Positions 22,463 through 37,400 are shown, counted from the first letter of the stretch. The stretch is DNA of 64,000 nt from Serinus canaria (GCF_022539315.1 NC_066343.1:39819696-39883695), one strand, 5' to 3'. The notes: generated by a model not told the origin, from the letters alone. Made by a program: numbers and translations.

Positions 22463-25400
22463 CACAGAAAAAAAATTTTCCTTTTTATTGATAGAACAGC
22501 TTTAAAAAAATGATCCTTAACATTATGAAGAAAATTAACAGGTTCATTTTTGAAAGATACTTTTGGATCCAGCTGTCTTTATGCTGAAAATAAGAAATGC
22601 CATTTCTTCTTCCTCTGCCTATAAAAAAACCCAGCAATGCAGACTTTGATAATATGCAAAAGCTATCTTTGAAATATATCTTATGTATATATAGGTACCT
22701 TTTGGAATAGCAGGTGGAAACAGAAGAAGCATCACATGAATATTTACCTCCCTGGAGGCCACTAGCAAATGCTTCAAAGGTCTCCCTAGAGGGAATAAAT
22801 AGTGTTTTACAGCAGAAATCACTAATTTGCAAATCTTTTAGGCAAATTATAAAGTTCAGTGATTCAGCTGCACTGGAAAACTCATCATTCTTAGCAAGAT
22901 GTGTCACCATTACAAAATGTCAATTTTCTGCCTGTGACAATTTAAAAATACTATGTTCACTGTATTGCTGAAAAACTACTGAAAGAAAAGAAAGACATTT
23001 TATTTCATGCATTTTACACCCTTTTGTCTCAACATCCAAATAATTTTTAGTAACTCTGATCAGATATGATAAATGTTATTTCATTTACAATGGAAAAGAG
23101 TGAAGAGATTTAGTCATACCAAATGTACCATGTAGAGTACATGCCAATTGTAGCACATCCATTGGGCTCATGGTTTTTCCCTTCTCACAACTAAGCGGAT
23201 ACCAATGTACTTCATTTAGTAAATAAGAATGTTTTCCTTCAAACCAGAAATGCTTACTTTTTGCTGTTAGAGCAGAAGGTCTTCAGTTACCATGTGTCCC
23301 CCTGAATGAAATACTCAGCGGGCCTCTGTGATCTGTGGCACTGAAAGACTCTCATTGCCTTTACAGCTGCAAGAATTCCCTGACATGTAGAACTTGACCC
23401 CACTGCCTCTGGTTTCAGCACAAGGATGTTGTCTCTTGAAGCCATGAGGGAACTGGATTACTCCTTTATTGATCAATTGTTGAGTTAGCAATCAGTGGGT
23501 AATTGACTGTTAACCTCCCTGAGATGACTCAAGCACTTAAGTCAGGCACAGTTAAATAGCTTGCCGAGCAAGTGCCTGCATACTGTCTGTGGCTTCTGTA
23601 CACAAATTTGTCAGCTTTACATTATTCAAAGCCACGTAAAAAAAAATCTTCTGTAAATGAGCCACACACAAAAGAGTAAACCTGTTAAAGAGACAGATTT
23701 ACAGTGCACTAGCATTCTACATTTAAGAGGCCCCCTCTCTCTCTGTTATTACTGAAGCAGTCAAAGGTGCCTTGAAAGATTCCTAAAAATGATCAAGGAT
23801 GCTTTATTTCAGATTGATAACTGCAGTAGGAAGTGTGAGAAGGAGAGAAAGCAATTGAAGTGGATGGGATCATTACGTACCTGCCTGACATCACTGGCTC
23901 AACATTTGTATTTTAGGCTGTCTCTTAGACTCTCTCTGGCCTAATAACAGCATGTAGTGAAATAAAATGTTCATTCTGGAGGTAATTGTTATGTGGTGGA
24001 ATATAAAAAAGACCAATTCTGCAGTATATTTACCACAGTGCATATTTATGAGTTGGGTTTAATTAAAAGTCAGGAACACTAGAGCTATTTTTTAACTAGA
24101 TGCCTATTATCTAGTGTCAAGTGCTTGGTTTTAATCACACATTTTGTACCATCGTGACCAAATCACTGCCTGTGACGTACAAGATAGTGTGTTGTCTTTA
24201 CTGAGAAGATGTAGCCAAGCTTGATGGATGTTTTCTCATTCCTAACCTCATTACTACTGGCTTCCCATCCATCTAATAAAATGCTATGATGGAGAGTGGG
24301 AAGATGCTATAAATCATAATATTCCAGCCACTCCAAGCAGATTCATTAGAAATGCTGACTATATATCTCACACATAGAAAGTCAACACACATAGTTTGGT
24401 GCTTCTGCCTGTGCTGCAGACATCCCCTCACTCCCTGCCATCAAGTTAGGATTTGTTTTTAATGGCAAAGATGACATTTAATGAAGTTCTGGGTGGCAGA
24501 CTGCTTTGACCTAAGTAGCCAATAAATATTCCAGCTCTTATTAGTTTTAAGTTGTGCTGTAGCCTGTTAGCTCACTTGCATTGTTACTCCACCACTGAAA
24601 ACACATAATTGCTAACTAATGAACTTTGGGTTTGCTTTGTTGGGTTTTTCTGAGTGAGATGAGGGACTGAGGTGTTCTACTTTACTGCTGCTTTTCCAGT
24701 ATTTTCCTTAAGGAAGGGAATCCTCATTTTATCAAGACTAGGGCACTGAAGGGAGTATACAGGGGGAAGTGGCAGAATCTGTCTTTCTGCCTGTCTTTCC
24801 TTTCAACTTTTGAAAGAAAATATAGCTGTGAAAATAAGAATTGCCCAGACTTGTGTCTGGAGAAAGAGAACTGAATTGGATGCATCCTCTGAAATTCAGG
24901 TTAGGAATCAAATTTCAGTCATATCATACTTTATGCAGGTTTTGCTTTTTACTGGGATCTACACACTTGAAGAGGTAATGATAGCTGCAATCTTTGCAAA
25001 AGGGAAGTGTTTGTTAAAGGAAGGAAAAAACAGTAGAAGAAAGGAAACAAGCACTTCTAGCCCAATTGAACCCTTAAAAAGTACCACTGAGTGTGATTCT
25101 TGCTGTTCCAGGTGTTTGCATTTTCATGATTCTCCTCTGACAGATGCTCAGAGCTTCTCACATTACTCTGTGTAGTTTTCTTTTGTGGCAATTGTCACAT
25201 TGCCCTTAGGAGTTTTCCATTCAAAAGATTTTTTGCTGGGAGCTCCCCCAGAATTCTATACCTGTAGCCTGGCATGCCTTGGTGTTGAAGATCTCACAGA
25301 AATTTATTCCTTTGGAATAAGGTTGTGTGCAGAGCCATAGCATCTGACAGTCTTTCTTTGAAATGTATTGCAATTAAGAATACCAAACATCAGTGAGCTT

Positions 25401-28400
25401 TCTGTTGGAATTGAAGAAACAAGTTTACTGGCCCTTAGACTGACTTTCTTTGCTTGTGTGTGACATGGGACGCCAGACAAGCATAGGGACAGAAGCAGAC
25501 TGATGTTAGGCAGTTATGTATACAGCTTTTAGGAATTCATTAGGGGACTCCAGTGGACACTCCTGTCTGTGCTCAAAGGCTGTTTCACGCCATTTTAGGG
25601 AAATGAGATAGTGTTCAAGCTAGTAGTATTCTTTCTTAAATCCTTCAGGAGGAAGTACACTTGTGTCTGTACATTATCTGCAAGCACAGTTTTCATTATA
25701 ACTCACTGTGATTTCTAGTACTTAGTGTCAGACTGTTTTAGAGAAAATGAGTGATAGCTGTTATTAGTAATCCATGGCTTTATGAATGTACAAATTAGAA
25801 GTAATCATGGAGAGAGGGGAATTGCACATCAGTTAATATTATCCATTCATTTTGAAACATGCACTAAAGAGTGGCATTCATCTTTATCACAAAGCAAGTC
25901 TCAGCTTTGTGGTGGTATTTTTAAGAAGATGATGGTAAATAATATAAGGGATTCACTTTAACAGCATAGAGGCTACTTTCAAGATCTGAAGCATTCTGAA
26001 AGACACATCTAGGAAACAACAATATCTCCCTGAATTACAGTGAGCAATTTAAAATGTTTGCCAAATGTGATTCCCACTGGGGAGTGTTGAAGGCCTATGT
26101 TGCCTATAGACAGCTCATCTGACGCTGCACAGGTGTGCAGACGTGAAAGAGCTGCTGCTTCCCTTGTCCCCCCTCTGGCCTTATAAATATAAATCCAAAT
26201 CAGCTTCTGATTGGGTATGTCTGGAATTGTCACATTCGCGTTTTGGCTTTTTCTCTTGGTGTTTTTTCATTTAGTTATTTATTTAAATACATTAATCAAA
26301 TGTAAGGATTACATAGGAATATAGAAAACTGCCAAATCTGGAAAATTAATATCATAGTGGAGGTGCCTGTTAGTATCAAATGTCATGTGTAAGCTCAAAA
26401 ACATGGAAGATACGGTGACTGCTGTTGACTTGTTTGACAATTAGTCTAAACAACTTTAGAATTAAAAAAAAAAAACCGCCAGATTTTTATGCTTGAGTTT
26501 TGTTTTCGTAGGATGTTTTTAAAGCTGTTGCATTCACCTATCACCATTAGGGATGTGAACAATAAGAGTAGTAATAAAAGTTATTAAGATTATTCTATAA
26601 AGATACTGGTTTTTTTAAGAGCTATAGAATGAATTCAGAAAGATAAACAGGAAGGACAAAAGTTATTTAATATTGTCTGTTGTAAGCTTTCAATATTTCT
26701 TCTTGGTTTGTTTCTTTTGAAGAAACCTCTGGTTAGGAAAAACTTTCTGCCCTTCAGAAAAGCTGAGTTCTGGATGAAGAGAAACAGAATTATCGTATGA
26801 TTTATGGAAAAATATTTGATGCCAGAATGATTTCTGCTTGCTGATATTATTCACAAATTGCTACTACTGTTAGAGAAAGTGAGCTAAGCGACGCCCCACA
26901 ATGTGTTACTGTGGGCCATAAAGTATAAAAAGACCGTGACTGACAGGAATTAATTTGAATTTGACAGTATATGAGGGATTTGCTTTGTGCATCCTGGTCT
27001 ATTGTATTCAGTTTTTCTGATTGTGGAGCAAAAGGAAACCACTTCATGTTTATGTACTCTCAATCTTCATAAAATAATGCATGTCTAAATTTGTATTTAC
27101 CTCAGGATGTCATTGGAAACTGAAGGCTGTCATACTTTGTTTATTATGTCACCTTGTGTATAGATGGATATTATAAAGTTTTCCTGATTTTCATGTCTAA
27201 TACCAGTGTGGAGACAGCAGAACTCAAAGCAGTATTGTCTCACTCAGTGAAAAGAGAAGCTTTTAGTAATATGGAAAATGATTACAGCTATTAGAGAGGA
27301 CTGTAAGTTCAGAGTCTCCTGTTTTTCAATTATTAAGCATGAATCCCACCTTTTATTTTGATTTGGTAGCTGCCTTTATCATAATAACTTTACATTCAAG
27401 ATATCTTTACATAGAATATAGGCAGCAAGACGTGGTATTATTGTGGGCTCTTCCAGTACAACATACCCTCACAAAAGAAACCCTAGAGTCCTGAAATTGG
27501 GTTTGGGTATTGAGCAGTTGCTAAAATTTAAAATAAAGGAAAAAAAAAGCCACAAAAAACCACTGCAAATATAAACTGTTATTTAATCAAAGAACAAAGA
27601 AATAGGGGGACGGCCAGGTAAACACAAAAGAATATTAAATACTTTCCTAAAATGGTTTAGGGGTTAGTCTCTGTGATTGTCTTTGTTAAATGTTCATGTC
27701 TTGCCTTCATAACTGATACATAAGAGCTACCAATGATTATAAAACTATGTAATTAATCTTTGCACACAATTGTTTGTGTACTACCTTTGGCAGTGTGTCA
27801 AGTTTATAGTAATACAAACCTAGGTTTCTTTCCCTCATTTTGCCTATTGTAGCAGAAGCATAGAGCTCCCCTACCATGTAACACAGCTGTACCTGCTCCT
27901 CCTCCCACTGAACTGTCTCTGTTTATCTGTTCACTGACCTTGGGGTTTAGTAACACAGAACATGGTAACAAACAATTGTATTGAACTCCAAGTAAATAGG
28001 GACGATTTTTGATGCAACAGATTTCTGATTTAGGGATTATTCGGGTATTATTTATTCAATGCCAGCTGAGAGGGAGAAGAAATTTCACTGACTAAAATCC
28101 AAGAAAAGTCATGGTTTGGTTTCTGTAGTAGAGGTAGAAATTAGAAGGAACAGAAACACTCCTTCAGTTTAGAACATTCCAGGAAAGACGTAGTATGTTG
28201 CCTATCATCTTCCTTTCCTAAGAAGTTGTTTTATTTTTCTCCCATCTTCCATTTCCTTTTCTCCATGGTTTTTTTTTTTTTGTTCACTATCCTCACTATC
28301 CATTGTACTTGCTCATCTTCATCTCACTCTATTCAGCTATGCTTCCAGTTTACCTGACAGATGGATTGGCATGAGCATCCCACTGGGCTGATAGGTTGTT

Positions 28401-31400
28401 TAATAGTCTGGTTTTCCTCTTCAGTGATGAATACATAAGTGACTCTTCATTTTTCCCACCTTGTCCTTTCTTCATATTAATGTGCACCAGCACTGTTAGA
28501 AGCAAACCTGACACACTTTATTGGTCACAGTTGAGGTTTAAGCTCTCCAAACACTGATACATACCCATTGGTGGGGTAGGTGTACAATTGGTGTGGCACT
28601 AAATTGTCTTTGGATTTTAATGATTTCACATTTATTAAAATTAAACTTCCTGAAAACTCCTAAGACACACAATATATTAATTTTTTAACCTCACTTTTAT
28701 TTCCCTCTTCTTGCAGGCCAGTCACTGTATTTTCACATTATTGCCATGATCATATGAAGCAGCCATTTAAGAACATTTAGCTTTGTCTTATTTCTAACTG
28801 TATGTATCTTCAGCTAAATTGTCGAGACTCCTCTACAGGTGTTTAAACCTAGAAACAGAAGCATAATCTGAACTACTTGCAATCTTCCTTTTCTCTTCAC
28901 AGTAACCTACACAGTTGCTCTGTAGCTCTACAATGTATTATCAAAAGAGTACAGACACCCAGTATAATTGAATGGGACCCTTCCATTTAATCTATTGCTA
29001 TTTTAATTTGGGTCTGATTCTCAGTGGGTGTGATTGAAGAAATCTTTTTCTTATTATGGACATCTCTTTGTGCAGTATTGGCAGAAATTTTTTTATTTAT
29101 TATTTATATTCTTCAATCTGGCAGTAATATTTCTGTCTGGCAGTGTCAATTACATTGCTCTTGACTGGTGCAGATCAGCAGCCTGTGATATCTCTGAAAA
29201 GCCAGCGTGTATCACATGTCAGTAGCAGACATATTAATGTTTCAGCTGAGAAGTGCAAGTGACGTAACAAAATTAGATGGCACTGATATAAAGGACTAAA
29301 TATAAGCCCACGAATAATGAAGAAACTTCTAGGTGACAACTCTTAGTTATTTACGGTCCCTGTCCAATGTAACAATAATAGGAGCCTGCACTTTTCCTTT
29401 GTCTCTCTCTCTCTTTTACTAGCTTAGTGTTCAATTTCTCAGTTTTACTTCACTAAGAATCTTTGCAAGACATTTTGTCCTGAATTATTACTAAGTGATT
29501 AGTTTAGTAATCTGAAAAAAACCTGAGCAAGCCATGCTGAACTTTATTCACTGACATGTAGAGGACATCATATACCAGAAAGGAAAAATCAGTTTCAAAG
29601 CTATTTCACTTTATCTTTGTTGCTAACATATCACATCTACTTTAGATGTTTTTCTTTTCTTGTACTAAACATTGCAGCAGGAAATAACTCTGACACAGAA
29701 AGCAAACAAAATTGTATGTTTGAGGAGTTTTTAACTTATTTCTGACAACAAAATAACAGATAGAATTAAAAGAAAATCGGATGAGTCTGAAACTGCAGTT
29801 GCATGAACATATCTGCCACAAATTCATCTCTTCCACAAATAATATGCAAAGGAAAAACCTTGGTTTTCACATATTCATTACAAATAATGGATTATGATTA
29901 TGATGGATTATGTGAAGGCATTTAAAATTTCTACAGCAGTTCCACTAGCAGATAAGATTTCACCAAAAAGACATGAAATTCAAGCACACAACTTTTAAGT
30001 TTAAAAGTATCAGCCTAGTTACTATTTTGAATAACAACTTTTATGCATCAGGATTTGCCATGTGTACTTCATAATCAACTTTAAATGACTTCCTGACTTT
30101 CAACAGAGCCAGCATCTAAGTGTATATCTCCTGTTGGGAATGATAATTTCATGCACTAGGTGACACTAATAGCTGTGGCATGGAGGCAGTATAGCAGCCC
30201 TCTGCTTCTGCAAGACTGACAGTCATCTGGCACACTTATTAGCCCCTTTTTGTCAATAAATATTTGTATATTCTTCTTTGTGGGATCATTTCTAAGCCTA
30301 TGCGTTTCTAAGCCTTTAAATTCTTGGTTAGCAGGTACAGTAAGTCTTTGATTTCATACTCAGTAATATATGTTTTTGTCCTTTTTCATAGATTAAATGA
30401 TCACTTTTAAGGATTGAGAGATTTTGCAGCTCTAAGAAATTATTTAGTACTTCATTTCTAAAGGATGTAAAGAGATACAGAGGATACTCAAAGGACTTCA
30501 GCTGGATATACCTTGTATAACCATCTAGCTTTGTTTTATGTCAGAAGAAAGTACATTTCATTGTATTTGTGAGGTACAGATAAGAGAAAAACAAGATATT
30601 CTGGCACCTATCAATAAAGCAGAAAAAAGTGCATAACAGCAACAGCAGTCTGCTGGGATAACAGATTGGTGCCCACTAGTAAGGGGGCAAGGCTCATAAT
30701 TCACAAGCAATGAAGCCACAAGTGAATTATAAAGGTCTTGTCCTCCTTCAATGGAGATAAATGAGCCCGTCTAGCACAACCCACCATATGATCTGTTAGG
30801 ATGAGGGTTTTGTTTTCCATAATCCTTTTTCTCATAAAGATTTTTTGGGGAGCTAACCCACTAAACAGACAATAAAAGATGTTCTGTTCTTTTCTCCCCT
30901 CTCTTGCTGAAGATCTGCTTGATGCTCATGTTTAAGATGTTGACTCTTTTTATTTCTTATTTCCATCTAAAGCTTTATTGCACTCATCATGCTTAGTAAC
31001 AAGCATTTGGGATAGAATTGTCTTTGTTTTGTTTTTTTTTCCTTAACTAATGTATAAATTCACTCTTGGTTTTTCTTAATAATATTTACTTACTATCATT
31101 TACTTATGATCACTACACTTGCATCCTCCCACCTCCAACTCTGCAAAAAGGATTTCTTCTCGAGGAGTCACATATTTTTCCCATGCTTGCTGGAGGCAGG
31201 AAGTTAAAAGCCTGCCTTTAAAGCAGTAATCTGTTGCTGTCCACTGGTGTTTGTCATGCAAGTCTGGAGAGCTGTTAGTTTGATCTTAATTATGCCAAGA
31301 ACTGAAGCCCCATTGAGGCAAATAAATTTGAACACGATCAGTCTTTTAAAATTCATGGTAACTATGGGATTTTACATAAGGTAACCTCTTAATAGGTGTC

Positions 31401-32076
31401 TTGCAAGACAGTCCAGCATTTGAATAAGATGAAGCCAAAAATCACCCTCAAACTTTCACAGTAACTTTATTTGGTGCAATTTGAATGATTTGTTAGATGA
31501 CTCATTTGTACTACTGACAAATAGGTCACATAAACTAAAGCATTGGCATTAAATGGTGGGAAGTGATCTTAGAGAAAGTGAAAACAATATGCTGATTCTA
31601 AGTAGTAATTAAGACTACAGGCAATGCAAGGAGACATGGCAGCACCTGGGATTCCACACTGATTTTTCATTGTATGGTCTCCTTCCAATTGCACGCCAAT
31701 TTTGCCAAGTCCAAAATATTTGATTCCAAATGTCTTCCATAACAGATTTAAACAAAAGAATAAACGCTCCTTCCACTAACATCTTCCAGTTATTTCTGAG
31801 AATCAGTCAAAGTTAAATTTAAATACATCCTTACAGAATTTTCATCAACCACTTTTGTGAGAACCCTCTGTGGATACTTGCAGTACTCTATACATGTAGC
31901 ACACAATTATTTGTGGAAGTGTTTTGTTTCAGGTATGTCCTTCAGCTGTTTTTATGGAAAGCTGCCTACACTGAGATTAAACACATAGTTTCATGTGCTT
32001 TACAGGTTCATGTTAATATTAACCAGCTAAATTTTCTAGAGAATTTGGCTACAAAAATACCTTGTTCTTGCTCCTT

Positions 32077-32139
32077 GAGCTCTGCTTTTCAGAGCTCTTC
32101 CGCTGGTGCCTTGTGGAAGAGCTCTGAGAAGCAGAGCTC
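32077..32139. repeat. strong hairpin: 25-base arms with one wobble, 13-base loop
   Basis: The left arm is 32077-32101, starting GAGCTCTGCTTTTCAGAGCT. The right arm 32115-32139 begins GGAAGAGCTCTGAGAAGCAG. They pair over 25 positions with a single G-T type mismatch. The loop is 32102-32114. Each arm also contains the self-complementary AGAGCTCT. Size and shape resemble a microRNA precursor, but no expression evidence can be drawn from sequence. Confidence 0.9.
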
Positions 32140-33143
32140 TTGGGGCTGCTGGCATCTGCTTGGGGCTTGAGATTCAAAATGAGATTTTCTCTGCCGTTGC
32201 TGCTCTGGGCTTTTCCTTTGCCAGGGACAAAAGCTGATCAGAGGAGTTATTTTTCTTGCACTTCATGGCTCCTGTACTGGTGTTCAGGTGGCATGAAAGA
32301 AAGGAATGTCCATTCCACGACTTGGAAAGAGTGTTTGGGTGAGAGAGGTAGTTGAAGGCAAAGAAGCAATTAATAGGAAGAGAGCTCTCTCATCCTATTA
32401 GAGAGTCAGGGAGAGAAAGAGGGAACAAGAGAGAGAGTGGGAGTAAGAAACAAACCCAAGTGAGCAAAACTAGAATAGAGTAGAAATGGATGAGGCAGGT
32501 ATGGAATTTTAACAAAAAGGTCTGAAGAACTGGCAAGGAGGAGGTTTAGGATTATGCATAGAGAGAGATAAGACAGGGAGATATGTAGCATGCGAGCACT
32601 GTATCAGTAAGTTAAAGTATTTTTTTATGGAGCCTAATGTCAAGCTGAGGGTTTCTATCTCTGTTGTAAGGATAGACTAAAATCAAAAGAAGAAGAGTTC
32701 TTTCTTGAAAAGAACTTGAGTCATTTGTTCTTGGTCGTATTATGACCATGGATAATATCACTGCCTAGAAACTGGTTGTCTGTGTCACTAGGTTTTTAAG
32801 AAGAAAAAATTAAATTACACAATGTCCAATTGCTTGAATTAATTATTCAATTTTCATTGTAGACTCAATCTTCTCTTCAATGGTTTTTTTTCCATAGAGG
32901 AATATTTACTTATTCTCATTATGTAAGACCTTTTCAGAAATGAGTTAATAGAAATCATCAAGAAGCTTCATGTGGTCTTAAACTTCATGTTTACATACCA
33001 AAATGGCCTACCCTCCTGTGAGTGCCAGTATATGCTGTTACCCTACTTGTTTGTTTATCTCAAGGCAGAGAAGTTATTTATGTTACATTAAGCTGGGCTA
33101 AGGCTTTCCTTACCTTTCCTTTTAAAAACTGAAATAAACACTG

Positions 33144-33192
33144 ATTTTTGTATAAAATATTTCTGTCATTTGTATAAAATATATATAAAATA
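33144..33192. repeat. short direct repeat, AT-rich
   Basis: TTTGTATAAAATAT occurs at 33147-33160 and again at 33169-33182, followed by further ATATAAAATAAA. Confidence 0.7.
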
Positions 33193-33699
33193 AACATTTC
33201 CCAAGTGAACTCCCTTGGGCTTTTTCTTGTAGGTTTCAGAGAAAACTCAGAACACAACAGTATGAAATTGAGATTAAAAAGGTATTGATTGGTATTTTAC
33301 CCGAAAGCAGATTGCTTTTTCTGTTGGTAACTGAAATTAACAGAATGTGTCTCTTGTATACTTGGGAGTCAGCTTCTGGCCTTTCAATAGATACTTTAAT
33401 AGAAATAGAAATTTAATAGAATATAGAAATTTAAAATATCAGTAGCCTTCTTCCCATAGACTCAGTACAAAAATTGGAAAATACTGAAAAAAGTCAATAA
33501 CATTTGGGACTAGGCTAAAAAAAAAGCATTTTTTTTGTGAGATGTTCTCAATGTCACAGGAAAATTTTCTAGGATTTTTATACCCTTACAAAGCTGCTAT
33601 GGGCCAATAAAAATAACATCAACAACCATCATAACATCAATATCAGTACACTGTCCTTTTTCCAGTGGGAGAAGCTCAGGAGAAGCATGCTGGTACAGG

Positions 33700-34465
33700 A
33701 TCTGATATTTTGACAGGATCTCACAAGTGGTAAGTTTGGAAGTAACAACAAGGTGACATCTGGTCCAGCCTCCCTGCTCCAGGAGGGTCATCCTAGAGCT
33801 CATTGCATAGAATTGTGCCCGGACTGCTCCTCAATATGTCCAGTGAGGGAGATCCATAATCTCTCTGGGCAAGATTTTCCTGTGCACAGTCACCCTCACA
33901 GTAAAGAAGTTCTTCCTGATGTTCAGGTGCAGCTGCCTGTGCACCAGTTTCTGCCCATTGTCTCTTGTCCCGTTTCTCAGTACCACCTTGATCCCCCCTC
34001 TTGATGCTCTCCCTTCAAATAGGCAGTCATCGATGAGGTTCCCTCTTCTTCAGACTAAATAGTTCAGTTCCTGCAGCCCCTCCTCATAAGTGAGGTGCTC
34101 CAGTCCCCTCATCATCTTTGTAGCCCTTTGCTGGACCCACTTCAGGAGCTCCATGTCTCTCTTGTCCTGAGGAGTCCAGAAGTGGAGGCAGCACTCCAGA
34201 TGTGCCTCACCAGGACTGAGTAGAAAGACAGGATCACTCCCCACACCCTGCCAGCAGTGCTCTTCCCAATGCACCTCAGGACAACTTTCTTGGCTACCAT
34301 GGCACACTGCTGGCTCATGGACAGCTTGTTGTTCACTAGGATCCCAAGCTCCTTCTCCAGAGAGCTGCTTTCCAGCAGATCCACCCCCAGCCTGTGCTGG
34401 TACCTGGGCTTATTCCTCCTCAGTGTAGGACCCTGTTTCTGCCTTTGCTGCCAGCATGTTCTAAA
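33700..34465 (-). mobile_element. CR1 LINE, 5'-truncated copy
   Basis: This is a minus-strand CR1. Read from right to left it passes the terminal ORF2 blocks (a frame at 34307-34050 includes LECCLHFWTPQDKRDMELLK and QQRATKMMRGLEHLTYEEGL) and the 3' untranslated part containing complements of the usual GAAGTTCTTCCTGATGTTCA segment (33907-33926). The very 3' end near 33700-33750 is diverged and lacks a clean octamer tail. It seems a different CR1 subfamily from the copy at 4474. The reading frame is broken. Confidence 0.9.
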
Positions 34466-37400
34466 TGTTGTGTCAGCACACTGAAAAGAGAAGACCATCA
34501 CAGCGCATTGCAAGACTTTATGATGCTTTCTTTCCTCCCTTACAGTGACAACAGAATGGTTACTGGAATTGTCTATTCCTATAAAATACCATTACTATAT
34601 AATCCTAGGGGGAAAGCTATAGAATTGGAAATGACCCTCACTGAACATCAGTAGTAACACTTACTCAGGAAAATGGAGCAAATGGCCAATGACACTCCGT
34701 TTCTATGATACAGGCACTTTAAGAAACAGTCACAGAGGGCAATTAGTCATGAAAAGGCCCTATTCCTGCCTCTGACTGGTCAGGACTTCACTGGGGAGAG
34801 ACATATGAGAGCTTATCCATTTCATCTACAGTTGCTTTTGTTCAAGCAACCCATACAAAATATTTTTCCATACCTGCAGCTTAAAATATTTGATCTTAGT
34901 TCTTCTTTAATGGAAAACTTGAAGCTTTCAAGAACAATTCCATCATTCTGTAATGGTGTTGTTGGCATGAAAATATGGAAAACTCACTAGTTTTGATCCC
35001 TGCTGTTTGTCTCCTTAATTTCTTTGTTGATTGCTCAACTTGGGTTATAAATGAAGCAAAAAGGTATTTATAAGCTGGATCAAAGAGAGGGAAAAGATGG
35101 TTTAAAAATGCGTATTTTCTCTGCCTATCTGCCTAATTTTTATGCTGTTCCCACCTACTTCTTAGGTGGAAAAATATTATTTTCTGATATTATTATTTTT
35201 CCTGAAATTTTTCTTGGGGAACTTAGAAGATATTTTAATGCTGGACCATGGATACTTTTGCTGCCATGTTCCAACAAGGAGTTTTAATGATTCCTTCTTG
35301 AACATACTGATTTTTCTCATCAACTCTGAACTTCTTGTTTTTTCATAAAGAAATTTCAGTCACTGTAGTAGTTTTCCATTTGAAATGAAGAGATTTGAAA
35401 TAAACAGTATCAGTGTTAAGTAATTAGTGCCATAAAAAGACTTAGCCTGAAAAGAGGAAAGAAACATCAGGAGTGCTTTAGGGAGAGGAAAGACATAATG
35501 AATGATAAATCAGGACTTTTTGATCACCAATAATATAGTACAAGAATGAACTTGTGGATAAATAGAAATAAATGTGGAAATAGTTTAAGATATGCTCAGC
35601 TTTGTGGTACTGTTTCCTCTGTTTGGCTTTTAGGACAAAGGTTCAGACAGTTTAGATACAGAAATTGCTTAGAAATTACACATCCAGAAAATTAAATATT
35701 CAAGTACACTGTCTGGCAGTGGCAATTTAAATGGGGAAATCCAAAATAAAACCATACTCATGCACGCACAAATAAGCCCCAAAACAAAAACCAAAAAAGA
35801 AAACCTAACCAAAAACCCCCATGAACCCAGAGAAACATGTTTAGGATGTTTGGAAAAATGTGTAAAGTCTATATAAATATTATAATAATCTAGAATAATC
35901 AATATAAATGTTAATTTAATCTCTTTAGATGTTAATAACTTCTATAGGCAATACTGTTTCTTATATGTCAGAGTAGGATTTTTGAAAGACATTGTTCTGG
36001 GGAAAAATATTAAAAGTACATTAAGATTGACTTAGAGGTTGAAGATGTATGAGAACTGACAGGAAACTTAAGGTCATGAAACTTGCTTATCTGAATGACA
36101 CAGCAGAGTGTATAATTCAATCTCCATGTGCATGAGGGGGCCTCAAAGTGTAGAAGTTACCTAGAGAATACCAACCACAAAACTCTTTCTCTTTCTTATT
36201 CATAAGTATGTATTCTAAAATGAAAACTGAGATTCTTTATATAATCTGTTGATTTTGCTGCACAGAGGAAATATTTTCTCCAGTTTTATTAAAGTTTTTT
36301 TTATTTTCATTACTGACTTAAATCTCTTGGTGTGATGTTTATACCAAGTTGGAGTATACATGGAACTGTGAAGTGTCTATGACAGTTTGATTTAAAGGAG
36401 AAATTGAATGGTTTCAAGTATGTGGAAACAAAAGTTTTTTAATTCCGTGATTCTACTGAAAAGAATTTGAACAAGATGATTTGAGTAATCTATTTTCTCA
36501 TTCTGATGTAGTCAGAACTATTCTACCCATCACATTGCCATTTTATACAACCAATATGGATGCTCCTGGGCCTTTTGTGCTAAAAAGAACGGTGCAAATG
36601 CAAATGGCTGACTCCCTAAATAAATGTGCTTAACTCTTGAAAATCTATCAACATTTGTCTCTTTCTATAAGCCTCTGGATAGGCAACAGTCAAAAAAATT
36701 GTAATTCCTCTAAAGCTAATCCATTCATCACTAAATTGAGGAGGAATGATATATATGAAGTGTTCTAAGAACCTGGTACTTCTAAACGACTTTTCTTGCA
36801 TCTTGCCACCTTGATGGGACCAGTACTGTAGGGCAAATCAGTGCTGTAAGAAATCCAGGAGCCACTGAAGTCCCTTCCAGGGGCAGCAATGGGGAAAGAC
36901 ACAAGACCTTTATATTTTGTAGATTTGAGTGGCTGTCAAGTTATACTGCTCTACTGATTGCTTTGGATATAAAATCAGTAGTTCTCTTGGAAATTAATTA
37001 ATTCAAAGTTTAAGAAATTTTGGGCTAAGTATTTACTCATAGCAAAAATGAGCCAGGTGTTCAAGAGCAATTGCCGTAACATAAACACTTCAAAAATAAT
37101 TAAATGCGAGGCATTCTTAACAAGGATACTAAATCTTTATTATCTTTATCAAGGACTAAAGATAATTTCCTGTGTTCTCATGAAAAGATATGTTCTTGCC
37201 ACTGACTGTATTCAACTGCTTAATTTTAATCAGCCCAAATAAGTTTTTTCAGAAATAAAAGTTTTTTTTGGATGTCTGATGTGTCTTTAGTCTTTGTTTT
37301 ATAAGCTGACTACCGCCTGGTGTACAATCTTAGAAGTATCACCATTCAAGAAGATCCCTAACTCTACATTAATTCCAGGAATGCAGGTTTAAAAATACCT

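Larger units (their letters stand above)
22464..33699. other. long unique region, no gene recognised
   Basis: About 11 kb of AT-rich DNA without a family-level repeat that I recognise. It holds short homopolymers (A near 26465-26476, T near 28268-28281), a small TC run near 29401-29414 and a strong hairpin at 32077-32139. Splice-like motifs occur (for example TTCTTGCAG near 28708-28716), but none frames a convincing exon. The absence of LTR and CR1 copies over such a length is itself noticeable and would suit an old, constrained or simply repeat-poor intron. Confidence 0.5.

Noticed and set aside
22485..22910. 141-codon minus-strand frame
   Set aside because: AT-rich, with a hydrophobic C-terminal end typical of chance frames and no splice support.
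24810..25175. 121-codon plus-strand frame with a CAG/GTTAGG donor shape inside
   Set aside because: No good acceptor and no recognisable domain; one frame of this length is expected by chance in 64 kb of AT-rich DNA.
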